From Stutzerimonas stutzeri (GTDB taxonomy: Bacteria; Pseudomonadota; Gammaproteobacteria; Pseudomonadales; Pseudomonadaceae), in contig DDKB01000013.1 in the NCBI GenBank assembly GCA_002339675.1, positions 124,001-188,000 on the forward strand: a stretch of 64,000 nt of DNA, given 5' to 3'. Within the stretch, counting starts at the first letter, position 1, and each line of letters opens with the position of its first letter. Below are positions 25,797 to 33,669 of the stretch, one piece after another. The position numbers and the translations under genes are program-made. The notes below the pieces were generated by a model. It had not been told where the DNA came from, did not search any database, and saw only the letters and a program-made list of their open reading frames with translations.

Positions 25797-26891
25797 GTGA
25801 AACATCAGACAATCGTGGTAGGCGGCGGCGTCATCGGGCTGCTGTCGGCTTGTCAGCTAGCCGGTGCGGGGCACCAAGTGGCAGTGGTCGAGGCAGGCGG
25901 AGCGGGAGCCGAAGCCTCCTGGGCCGGTGGCGGCATCGTTTCCCCCTTGTACCCCTGGCGCTACAGTCCGGCAATCACGGCGCTGGCGCATTGGTCGCAG
26001 GACTATTACCCGCAGCTGGGCGCGACCTTGTTCGAGCAGACCGGTGTCGATCCGGAGGTGTTCGAGACCGGCCTCTATTGGCTGGATCTGGAAGACGAGG
26101 ACCAAGCGCTGACCTGGGCCGAGGCGCAAGGGCGGCCGCTGCGTCGGGTCGGGATGGATGAGGTGCACGCCGCGGTCCCTTCGTTGGATGCTGGCTTCGA
26201 GCGGGCGGTGTACATGCCGGGCGTCGCCAATGTGCGCAACCCGCGGCTGCTTCAGGCCCTGCGGGCGGCGCTTGCCCAAATGCCCAACGTGACGCTCGTC
26301 GAACATCGCCCAGTGACCGGGTTCGTCCGTGAGGGCGTGCGTGTGGTGGGCGTGACGACCGAGCAGGGCGAGATGCGGGCGGAGCAGGTCGTCCTGGCCG
26401 CTGGAGCCTGGAGCGGACGCTTGTTGGCAACGCTCGGGCTCGAGTTGCCGGTCAAGCCGATGAAGGGGCAGATGATCCTGTTCAAGTGCGCCGAGGATTT
26501 TCTGCCAAGCATGGTGTTGGCCAAACGACGTTATGCGATTCCGCGGCGCGACGGCCACATTCTGGTCGGCAGTACGCTGGAGGACGTCGGGTTCGACAAG
26601 ACACCGACCGACGACGCGCTGCAAAGTCTCAGGGCGACCGCCATCGACTTGCTGCCAGCGCTGGCGGATGCCGAGGTGGTCAAGCATTGGGCCGGGCTGC
26701 GGCCTGCATCGCCGGACGGTATACCTTATATAGGGCCGGTGCCCGGGCATGACGGTCTCTGGCTCAACTGCGGGCATTTCCGCAACGGCCTGGTGCTGGC
26801 GCCAGCCTCGTGCCAGTTGCTGACGGATCTGATGTCGAACAGGGACCCCTGTGTCGATCCTGAGCCGTACGCTCCGAGCGGTCGGCTGTGA
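25797..26891 (+). CDS. thiO: FAD-dependent glycine oxidase ThiO
   Basis: This 364-residue flavoenzyme of the DAO family oxidises glycine to the iminoacetate used for the thiazole of thiamine. The N-terminal FAD-binding motif is VVGGGVIGLLSACQLA, and the C-terminal GLRPASPDGIPYIGPVPG is family-typical. The start is GTG at 25797 preceded by GGAGG; a GTG at 25773 is an alternative. PA4548 holds the same place next to the pilin cluster. No other thi genes are nearby. Confidence 0.88.
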   Translation: MKHQTIVVGGGVIGLLSACQLAGAGHQVAVVEAGGAGAEASWAGGGIVSPLYPWRYSPAITALAHWSQDYYPQLGATLFEQTGVDPEVFETGLYWLDLEDEDQALTWAEAQGRPLRRVGMDEVHAAVPSLDAGFERAVYMPGVANVRNPRLLQALRAALAQMPNVTLVEHRPVTGFVREGVRVVGVTTEQGEMRAEQVVLAAGAWSGRLLATLGLELPVKPMKGQMILFKCAEDFLPSMVLAKRRYAIPRRDGHILVGSTLEDVGFDKTPTDDALQSLRATAIDLLPALADAEVVKHWAGLRPASPDGIPYIGPVPGHDGLWLNCGHFRNGLVLAPASCQLLTDLMSNRDPCVDPEPYAPSGRL

Positions 26892-27340
26892 TATTCGCAC
26901 CGCATTCGATAAGCGCTTCGGGTTGCGGGTGATTCCGCGGCTTGGTGGGGGTCTGCTGATCGTGGGAGTTATCGGTTCGACTCGATAGTGTCTCTAGCCC
27001 GTTCCATGCCGGCAGCAGGTTGGCTTCCGCCGCGGTTCGCGCCCCACAGCGTATCGGTATGTAGTCGTGAAGGTGCGCCGGGCATTTGGCTGGATGGAAG
27101 CGGAACGCAGTCACGCGGCGCTTCGTTCGGACCTCAGCCAACTTACGCGGCGGATCGCGCCTTCTACGGCTTTTTGGTGTGCGCGTTGCTCTGTTGCCGG
27201 ACGCCGCTTTGGGGTAGGGCGTTGGGCTGCTTCGGGGCAATCGCATTGCACGGCCCTTCGGATGCGCCGGATTTGCTGTTAAATTGCGCGGCTGCGGCGC
27301 CTGGTCTAGCGGTGCCGATTTCTTCGCTCAAGAGGTTCGT
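26892..27340. other. Gene-free stretch between thiO and sui1
   Basis: About 450 bp hold no frame that looks coding: open frames on both strands are low-complexity and overlap each other. I see no tRNA, clear terminator or repeat. It coincides with the point where the gene order leaves the PA4548 neighbourhood and joins a PA4840-like neighbourhood, so it may be a rearrangement scar. Confidence 0.5.
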
Positions 27341-27712
27341 GTGGCCAAGAAAACCACTTCCTTTTCCGGTCTCGGCGGGCTGGTGTTTTCCACCGACGCC
27401 GGGCGGCACTGCCCGGACTGCAGTCAGCCGCTGGACGCCTGCGTCTGCAAGCAGTCGATCGTGCCCGAGGGCGACGGGGTCGCCCGCGTGCGCCGCGAAA
27501 GCAAAGGCCGCGGCGGCAAGACCGTCACCACCATCACCGGTGTACCGCTGGCCGAGACCGAGCTCAAGGAGCTGGCCAGCGCGCTTAAGCGCCGCTGCGG
27601 TACCGGCGGCGCGCTCAAGGAGGGCGTCATCGAGATCCAAGGGGACCACGTGCAGCTGTTGCTCGACGAGCTGACCAAGCGCGGTTTCAAGGCGAAGAAG
27701 TCAGGCGGCTGA
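27341..27712 (+). CDS. yciH: Translation initiation factor Sui1/YciH
   Basis: This 123-residue eIF1-like protein is thought to affect start-codon fidelity. A cysteine-rich N-terminus (HCPDCSQPLDACVC) precedes the SUI1 fold (GKTVTTITGVPL, LKRRCGTGGALKEGVIEIQGDH). The start is GTG at 27341 with AGAGG at 27331-27335. The sui1-speA order equals PA4840-PA4839. Confidence 0.92.
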   Translation: MAKKTTSFSGLGGLVFSTDAGRHCPDCSQPLDACVCKQSIVPEGDGVARVRRESKGRGGKTVTTITGVPLAETELKELASALKRRCGTGGALKEGVIEIQGDHVQLLLDELTKRGFKAKKSGG

Positions 27713-27834
27713 GCACCCCCAGCTGCCCGTGATCACGTCCTGTGCTTATTTCCTGGCGCATTGGCGGTCCAACGCAATTGCCACGCTGTCACGCTACGCT
27801 GGACAGACCCACCGCTTTATTTCAGGAGGCTTAG

Positions 27835-29748
27835 ATGCCCGTACGACGCACACGTAAAGACGACGGCAGCCAGTGGACCGCAGCGGACAGCCGCAGCGTC
27901 TATGGTATTCGCCATTGGGGCGCGGGCTACTTTTCGATGAACGACGATGGCCAGGTGGAGGTGCGTCCACAGGGCCCTACAGGCGAAGCCGTCGAATTCA
28001 CCAGCCTGATCGAGCAGCTGCGTGACGCCGGGCTGACGCTGCCGCTGCTGGTGCGCTTCCCGGGCATTCTTCAGGATCGCGTACGCCTGCTCACCGGCGC
28101 CTTCGATACCAACATCGAGCGCCTCGAATACCAAAGCAAGTACACCGCGCTGTATCCGATCAAGGTCAACCAGCAGGAAGCGGTGATTGAGAACATCATC
28201 GCCACACAGAATGTCTCCATCGGGCTCGAGGCGGGCTCGAAGCCCGAGCTGATGGCCGTGCTGGCCCTGGCGCCAAAGGGCGGCACCATCGTCTGCAACG
28301 GCTACAAGGACCGCGAATTCATCCGCCTGGCGCTGATGGGGCAGAAGCTCGGCCATAACGTCTTCATCGTCATCGAGAAGATGTCCGAAGTGGGGCTGGT
28401 CATCGAGGAAGCCGCCGAGCTGAAGATCGTCCCGCAGGTCGGGCTGCGCGTGCGCCTGTCGTCGCTGGCCTCCAGCAAGTGGGCGGACACCGGCGGCGAG
28501 AAGTCCAAGTTCGGCCTCTCGGCTGCCCAGTTGCTCACCGTGATCGAGCGCTTCCGCGCGGCGGGCGTGGATCAGGGCGTGCGCCTGCTGCACTTCCACA
28601 TGGGCTCGCAGATCGCCAACCTGGCGGACTACCGCGACGGCTTCCGCGAGGCCATCCGCTATTACGCCGAGCTGCGTGCGCTGGGCCTGCCGGTCGATCA
28701 CATCGACGTCGGCGGTGGGCTCGGGGTCGATTACGACGGCACCCATTCGCGCAACGCCAGCTCGATCAACTACGACATCGACGAATATGCCGGCACCGTC
28801 GTCGGCATGCTCAAGGAGTTCTGCGACCGCCAGGAGCTGCCGCACCCGCACATTTTCTCCGAGAGCGGCCGGGCGATGACGGCGCACCACGCCGTGTTGG
28901 TCATGCAGGTCACCGACTTCGAGCGCCACAACGACGAGGCGCCGACCATCGACAACTACGACGAGCTGCCGGAGATCGTCCAGGCGCTGGCCGATCTGCT
29001 CGGCCCGACCGATCCGGAGATGGTCACCGAAACCTACTGGCGTGCCACGCACTACATGAGCGAAGCCGCCGCGCAATACGCCGCCGGCAAACTCTCGCTG
29101 GCGCAGAAAGCACTGGCCGAGCAGAGCTACTTCGCCATTTGCCGGCGCCTGTACAACCAGCTCAAGGCCCGCCAGCGCTCGCATCGCGCAGTGCTCGACG
29201 AGCTCAACGACAAGCTGGCCGACAAATACATCTGCAACTTCTCAGTGTTCCAGAGCTTGCCCGATACCTGGGCCATCGACCAGATACTGCCGATCGTGCC
29301 GCTGCAGCGGCTGACCGAGGAGCCCGTGCGGCGCGCCGTGCTGCAGGACCTGACCTGCGATTCCGACGGCAAGATCAAGCATTACGTTGATGAGCAGAGC
29401 ATCGAGAACAGCATGCCGGTGCATGAGATCCAGGCGGGTGAGGAGTACTTCCTCGGTGTGTTCCTGGTGGGTGCTTACCAGGAAATCCTTGGTGACATGC
29501 ACAACCTGTTCGGCGATACCGATTCGGTGAACGTCTATCAGCGTGAGGACGGCAGCTTCTACCACGCCGGCATCGAGACCCACGACACCATCGAGGACAT
29601 GCTGCGCTATGTGCACCTGTCGCCCGAGGAGCTGATGACCTACTACCGCGACAAGGTGTCGAGCGCGCGCTTGAGCGCCAAGGAGAGAACGCAGTACATC
29701 GATGCGTTGCGGCTGGGGCTGACGCGCTCTTCATACCTCACGCCCTGA
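27835..29748 (+). CDS. speA: Biosynthetic arginine decarboxylase
   Basis: This 637-residue PLP enzyme converts arginine to agmatine for putrescine synthesis. PLP is held by Lys110 in YPIKVNQQ. HFHMGSQIAN and IDVGGGLGVDYDG mark the alanine-racemase-type barrel. The start has AGGAGGCTTAG upstream. Length equals that of Pseudomonas SpeA. It follows sui1 by 122 bp and is followed by REP repeats. Confidence 0.97.
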   Translation: MPVRRTRKDDGSQWTAADSRSVYGIRHWGAGYFSMNDDGQVEVRPQGPTGEAVEFTSLIEQLRDAGLTLPLLVRFPGILQDRVRLLTGAFDTNIERLEYQSKYTALYPIKVNQQEAVIENIIATQNVSIGLEAGSKPELMAVLALAPKGGTIVCNGYKDREFIRLALMGQKLGHNVFIVIEKMSEVGLVIEEAAELKIVPQVGLRVRLSSLASSKWADTGGEKSKFGLSAAQLLTVIERFRAAGVDQGVRLLHFHMGSQIANLADYRDGFREAIRYYAELRALGLPVDHIDVGGGLGVDYDGTHSRNASSINYDIDEYAGTVVGMLKEFCDRQELPHPHIFSESGRAMTAHHAVLVMQVTDFERHNDEAPTIDNYDELPEIVQALADLLGPTDPEMVTETYWRATHYMSEAAAQYAAGKLSLAQKALAEQSYFAICRRLYNQLKARQRSHRAVLDELNDKLADKYICNFSVFQSLPDTWAIDQILPIVPLQRLTEEPVRRAVLQDLTCDSDGKIKHYVDEQSIENSMPVHEIQAGEEYFLGVFLVGAYQEILGDMHNLFGDTDSVNVYQREDGSFYHAGIETHDTIEDMLRYVHLSPEELMTYYRDKVSSARLSAKERTQYIDALRLGLTRSSYLTP

Positions 29749-29776
29749 TGCCGGCAGGGACGAACGGCCTGTTTTT

Positions 29777-29833
29777 GTAGGAGCCAGCTTGTGGCGAAGC
29801 GTTGTGCCTCGTCGCGAGCAAGCTCGCTTCTAG
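29777..29833. repeat. REP doublet 1 after speA
   Basis: GTAGGAGCCAGCTTGTGGCG (from 29777) is followed by an inverted partner, GCGAGCAAGCTCGCTTCTAG (about 29814-29833). This is the usual paired REP layout of Pseudomonas. It lies downstream of speA and may act in transcript end protection. Confidence 0.85.
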
Positions 29834-30017
29834 GTAAAGTTCGCGTGAACGCAGCGTGCCGGCAGGTTGGCAATTTGGGCTGTCTGCCGGACATTCAGGA
29901 TATTTTCACAACCGTTCCGGTGAGCCGAGGTGTTCCTCGAATCCCATGTCCTGAGATTGGCCTGACGGTGAGCGTCGCCCCGATGCCAGGCGAGCGGACG
30001 AGGCGTCGTGCTTTTTT

Positions 30018-30076
30018 GTAGGAGCCAGCTTGCTGGCGAAGCTTTCGGCCCTCTTTGCGAGCAAGCTCGCTCCTAC
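30018..30076. repeat. REP doublet 2
   Basis: GTAGGAGCCAGCTTGCTGGC (from 30018) is followed by inverted GCGAGCAAGCTCGCTCCTAC (30057-30076). Sequences flanking this doublet resemble those of doublet 1 (T-run before, CGCGTGAA after), so the unit was probably duplicated or copied as a block. Confidence 0.87.
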
Positions 30077-30154
30077 GTAACATGCGCGTGAAGCCGTGCC
30101 CGGGTACGTGAGGGCAACCCGGACGCGGTGCGCCGCGGTCGGGCGGGCTGGCGA

Positions 30155-30496
30155 TCAGACCTTTCTGACGAATTCGGACTTCAGCTTCATCGCGCCGATG
30201 CCGTCGATCTTGCAATCGATGTCATGGTCGCCATCGACCAGGCGAATGTTCTTCACCTTGGTGCCGACCTTGACCACCAGCGACGAGCCCTTGACCTTCA
30301 GGTCCTTGATCACGGTGATGGTGTCGCCGTCCTGCAGGGTGTTGCCGACCGAATCCTTGACCGTCTTTTCATCGTCGCTGTCCGCGGCGGTTGCAGCGGC
30401 GGACCACTCGTGGGCGCACTCCGGGCAGACCAGCATCTGGCCGTCCTCGTAGGTGTATTCGGAGTGGCATTGGGGGCAGGGTGGCAGAGCGCTCAC
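30155..30496 (-). CDS. yjdM: YjdM/PhnA-type zinc-ribbon protein
   Basis: This 113-residue protein has an N-terminal zinc ribbon (CPQCHSEYTYEDGQMLVCPEC) and the conserved C-terminal KVGTKVKNIRLVDGDHDIDC. Old names link it to alkylphosphonate use, but its role is not settled. The start is GTG at 30496 with CGAGGATC upstream. No phosphonate genes are adjacent. Confidence 0.92.
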   Translation of the reverse strand: MSALPPCPQCHSEYTYEDGQMLVCPECAHEWSAAATAADSDDEKTVKDSVGNTLQDGDTITVIKDLKVKGSSLVVKVGTKVKNIRLVDGDHDIDCKIDGIGAMKLKSEFVRKV

Positions 30497-30638
30497 GGCA
30501 GATCCTCGGTTGGCGGGAGAAAAGCCGCGGATTGTATAGGGTTTTACCCGGCCAGGGGGGAGGACGCCGCCGGTGCGCTCCTACGGCTGGCGGATTGGCG
30601 ACGTCCGCGTCGCTCGGGTAAGGAGGGCGCCGCTCGCC

Positions 30639-31121
30639 TCAGTAGTCGTCCTTGATCGCCCGGTAGCGCTCTTCCAGCTCGCGGCGAATCTGCCGGCGCT
30701 GCTGGGCCTGGGCAAAGCGACGTTTCTGATCCGGCGTCTGCGGTTGCAGGGGCGGGACGGCGGTGGGGCGGCCATCCTCGCCCACCGCGACCATGGTGAA
30801 GAAGCAGCTGTTGGTGTGGCGCACGGTCTTCTGGCGGATGTCCTCGGTCACCACCTTGATACCGATCTCCATCGAAGTGTTGCCGGTGTAGTTGACCGAG
30901 GCCAGAAAAGTCACCAGCTCGCCGACGTGTACCGGCTGGCGGAAGTTGACCTGGTCCACCGAGAGGGTCACCACGTACTGCCCGGCGTAGCGGCTCGCGC
31001 AGGCATAGGCGACTTCATCCAGGTATTTCAGCAGCGTGCCGCCGTGGACGTTGCCGGAAAAGTTGGCCTTGTCCGGGGTCATCAGTACGGTCATGGTCAG
31101 TTCGGCATGTCCATCTAGCAT
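30639..31121 (-). CDS. Acyl-CoA thioesterase, hotdog fold
   Basis: This protein of about 160 residues hydrolyses acyl-CoA esters. The hotdog motif with catalytic Asp is in NFSGNVHGGTLLKYLDE; SVDQVNFRQPVHVGELV and NSCFFTMVAV follow. The C-terminal tail is charged and probably helical. I place the start at 31121 (MLDGHAELTMTV), since the longer frame to 31226 adds an unlikely N-terminus. The substrate cannot be told from sequence. Confidence 0.87.
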   Translation of the reverse strand: MLDGHAELTMTVLMTPDKANFSGNVHGGTLLKYLDEVAYACASRYAGQYVVTLSVDQVNFRQPVHVGELVTFLASVNYTGNTSMEIGIKVVTEDIRQKTVRHTNSCFFTMVAVGEDGRPTAVPPLQPQTPDQKRRFAQAQQRRQIRRELEERYRAIKDDY

Positions 31122-31455
31122 GGTGCGCGGCTCGTGCTGGCGAAAAGGGGCCGCTACTTTAGTCGAATACGAAGCGGCTGTGTGCGCTCGGGACGGCTCG
31201 CAAGCCGTTATTTTTACGTAGGTCAATGCGGCATGAGCGCACGCCTATCAAGAGCATAGCCAAACGCTGGCAGGCCGCGCGGCGCTACAGCGGCCGCGCG
31301 CAATGGGCACGGTGAATGACGAACGGCGCCACAGCGGCGCGCTAGGGCCGCCGCGGTGTGCGGCTTTATTGACTTGTGCCAGTATCCCGCGCGTTTTTCT
31401 CCCTATAGTCCGGTGCTGCCGACAGGCCTCCAACCACCCGTGCCGGATCTACCCC

Positions 31456-32151
31456 ATGCGCCTCCTGACCCTCGCCCTGCTCTGTTGCCTCGCTCCGATT
31501 GCCCACGCCGCCGAGGAAGCGATTGACCGTTTCCACTACCTGATGGGTGATGCCGAGCGGCGCCAGCAGGCCTACGCGGCCGGCCAGGAACGCGCACTGT
31601 TCTGCGGCTATTGCCACGGCGAGAACGGCAACAGCAAACGCCCGCACATCCCTAACCTGGCGTCGCAGAATCCCATCTACCTATTCCATTCGTTCGAGAA
31701 GTTCGCCAAGGGCGAGCGCATCGACTTCGTCATGTCGAAGCTGGCCAAGAGCCTGACGCTCGAGGACCGGGTAAACATCGCCGTGTACTTCAGCCAGCAG
31801 AAAGTCGAGCCGAAGGCGGTCGCCAGTGACGCCGCTCTGGTCCAGCGTGGCGAGACGCTGTTCCAGCACACCTGCACCGGCTGCCATGGTAGCCACGCGC
31901 AGGGCAAGGAGAACATGCCGCGCCTGGCCGGCCAGCCGAGCGAATACCTGAGCAAGGCGCTGAACCGGTTTCGTACCCACGACCCCAGTCGCGCCGGCTC
32001 GGTGATGATGGGGATCGCCGACAAGCTGTCCGAGGCAGATATCGAATCGGTCGTCGCCTACCTGACCCAACTGCACCTGAGCGAGCAGCAGGAACTACAG
32101 GCCAGCGTGCAATTGCTCGGAACCAAGCCGGCATTGAGCGCGGCTCAGTAG
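31456..32151 (+). CDS. Di-haem cytochrome c, c4-like
   Basis: This 231-residue periplasmic electron carrier has a signal peptide (MRLLTLALLCCLAPIAHAA). Two haem sites are C50-H54 (CGYCH) and C140-H144 (CTGCH), in two similar domains as in cytochrome c4. Possible methionine ligands are in FVMSKLAKSL and VMMGIADKLS. It is convergent with cynS, overlapping by 7 nt. Its redox partner is not in the window. Confidence 0.88.
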   Translation: MRLLTLALLCCLAPIAHAAEEAIDRFHYLMGDAERRQQAYAAGQERALFCGYCHGENGNSKRPHIPNLASQNPIYLFHSFEKFAKGERIDFVMSKLAKSLTLEDRVNIAVYFSQQKVEPKAVASDAALVQRGETLFQHTCTGCHGSHAQGKENMPRLAGQPSEYLSKALNRFRTHDPSRAGSVMMGIADKLSEADIESVVAYLTQLHLSEQQELQASVQLLGTKPALSAAQ

Positions 32152-32594
32152 CTTTTATAGGGCAGGAACTTGCCGGACATCACCACGTTTACCCGGTCGC
32201 CCTTCGGGTCCGGCTGGCGCTGGATGTCCATGGAAAAATCGATGGCGCTCATGATGCCGTCCCCGAACTCCTCGTGGATCAGCTCCTTGATGGTGCTGCC
32301 ATAGACGTTGATCAGCTCGTACCAGCGATAGACCAGCGGGTCGGTGGGCACCGCCGTCGGCAGTGACCCTTTATAGGGCACGATCTGCAGCCAGGCGACC
32401 GCTTCGTCGGGCAGTTCGAACAGCTTACCGAGGGTTTCCGCCTGCGGCTTGTCGAACGCCATCTGCCCGAGACAGCCGGCGGTCGTCCACTCCTTGGACA
32501 TGCCGATGGATTCGGCAACCTGGCGCCACGTCAGGCCTTTGCGCACCTTGGTTGAAACGATCATCTGGGTCACTTGGCTACGGCAGGCAATCAT
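32145..32594 (-). CDS. cynS: Cyanate hydratase (cyanase)
   Basis: This 149-residue enzyme converts cyanate and bicarbonate to CO2 and ammonia (via carbamate). Catalytic Arg90, Glu93 and Ser116 sit in VYRWYE and GIMSAIDF; these are E. coli R96, E99 and S122 with a constant offset of six. The HTH-like N-terminal domain and the C-terminal YKSY are normal. The usual cynT carbonic anhydrase, cynX transporter and cynR regulator are not beside it, so it stands alone. Confidence 0.96.
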   Translation of the reverse strand: MIACRSQVTQMIVSTKVRKGLTWRQVAESIGMSKEWTTAGCLGQMAFDKPQAETLGKLFELPDEAVAWLQIVPYKGSLPTAVPTDPLVYRWYELINVYGSTIKELIHEEFGDGIMSAIDFSMDIQRQPDPKGDRVNVVMSGKFLPYKSY

Positions 32595-32686
32595 GGCGAA
32601 TCCTCGTCGAGATAGTCGGAGTCAGCCAGCGGTAGGCTGGTTGGCTAGCTCTCTGCAGGGGCTGTGCCAGTACCGCGGTTTCGGAA

Positions 32687-33466
32687 TCAATCGTATTCGG
32701 AGGGTTCGTGGTCGCCGAGCAGGCGCCGCTGGCGGGGCGTCGCGGCAGCAAGCACGTGCGGGTTGTAGCGCCATTGCAGGTACGGCGAGAACTTCTGCGC
32801 GATCATCCGCCGCCCGTAATGCACCTGCAGCAGGTAGCGGCTACGGTCAGACGTCCGGTTGCGGCTGCCGGCGTGCCAGAGATCGCTGCGAAACAGCAAT
32901 ACGTCGCCGGCCCCGCAGAGCACCGGCTCCGGCTCGCGGCCGTGCCAGTGGGTTTCGCCGGGGCGCGGTTTACGTCCGGCGCGGTGGCTGCCGGGGATCA
33001 CCTGTGTCGGGCACAGGTCCGCATCGATCCGGTCGAGATACAGATGCGCCGTGCAGATCTGCATGGGCAGCTCGAAGCCGGACTCGGCCAGCCAGCGCTC
33101 CGGCAGCTCCATGGCCAGGTAATCGGCATGCAGCTCGCCACCGACGAAACCCGGATGGCTGCGCCAGGCGGTTTGTCCGATCACATGGCAATCGGCGCCC
33201 AGGCAGGCCTCAGCCAGCTCGATCACGCCTGGCAGGTCGAGGTAGGGCAGCCAGAAGGGATCGCGATTGAAAACGCACTTGTAATGGTCATCCACCAGGC
33301 CCTGGTAATCCCAATGGATCGGCTCCAGCGCGTCGATCGCGGCGCGTACGGCGTCGACCTGAGCGGCATCCAGCACGCCCGGCAGCAGCACGAAGCCCTG
33401 CTCATGCATGGCTCGCAGTGGATCGGCGGCGTCGCAGGATGGCGGCATGGCTGCAGGCCTCGACAT
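32687..33466 (-). CDS. Phytanoyl-CoA dioxygenase family protein
   Basis: This protein of about 259 residues is a probable Fe(II)/2-oxoglutarate dioxygenase of the PhyH family. The HxD motif is in GELHADYLAM, the distal His in DLWHAGSRN, and an Arg nearby (DRSRYLLQVHYG) could hold 2-oxoglutarate. The start at 33466 (MSRPAAMPPSC) is likely; 33448 is an alternative. It is a lone gene, so no substrate can be inferred. Confidence 0.85.
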   Translation of the reverse strand: MSRPAAMPPSCDAADPLRAMHEQGFVLLPGVLDAAQVDAVRAAIDALEPIHWDYQGLVDDHYKCVFNRDPFWLPYLDLPGVIELAEACLGADCHVIGQTAWRSHPGFVGGELHADYLAMELPERWLAESGFELPMQICTAHLYLDRIDADLCPTQVIPGSHRAGRKPRPGETHWHGREPEPVLCGAGDVLLFRSDLWHAGSRNRTSDRSRYLLQVHYGRRMIAQKFSPYLQWRYNPHVLAAATPRQRRLLGDHEPSEYD

Positions 33467-33669
33467 GGATTGGCTTATCGACAGCGCGCTGAAAGCTTGG
33501 GTTCGTAAGCTGCGCGCGCTGGGTACGGTTAGCTGTGCCGGCAGGCGGGCCGCCACAAGTGGTACGCCAGTTTCACCCTTTCCTTGTGCAGAGTCCGGCG
33601 GCGCCGCCACAAGCGCCGCCAGCCGGTTCTGCTTCTGGTCTGCTCGTAGACCACCCGCCGGGCTGACAC

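Noticed and set aside
27817..29184. Minus-strand frame of 455 codons opposite speA
   Set aside because: SpeA motifs are complete on the plus strand and the antisense frame lacks a ribosome binding site and family features.
29895..30215. Minus-strand frame between REP doublets
   Set aside because: It overlaps REP sequence and has no coding signature.
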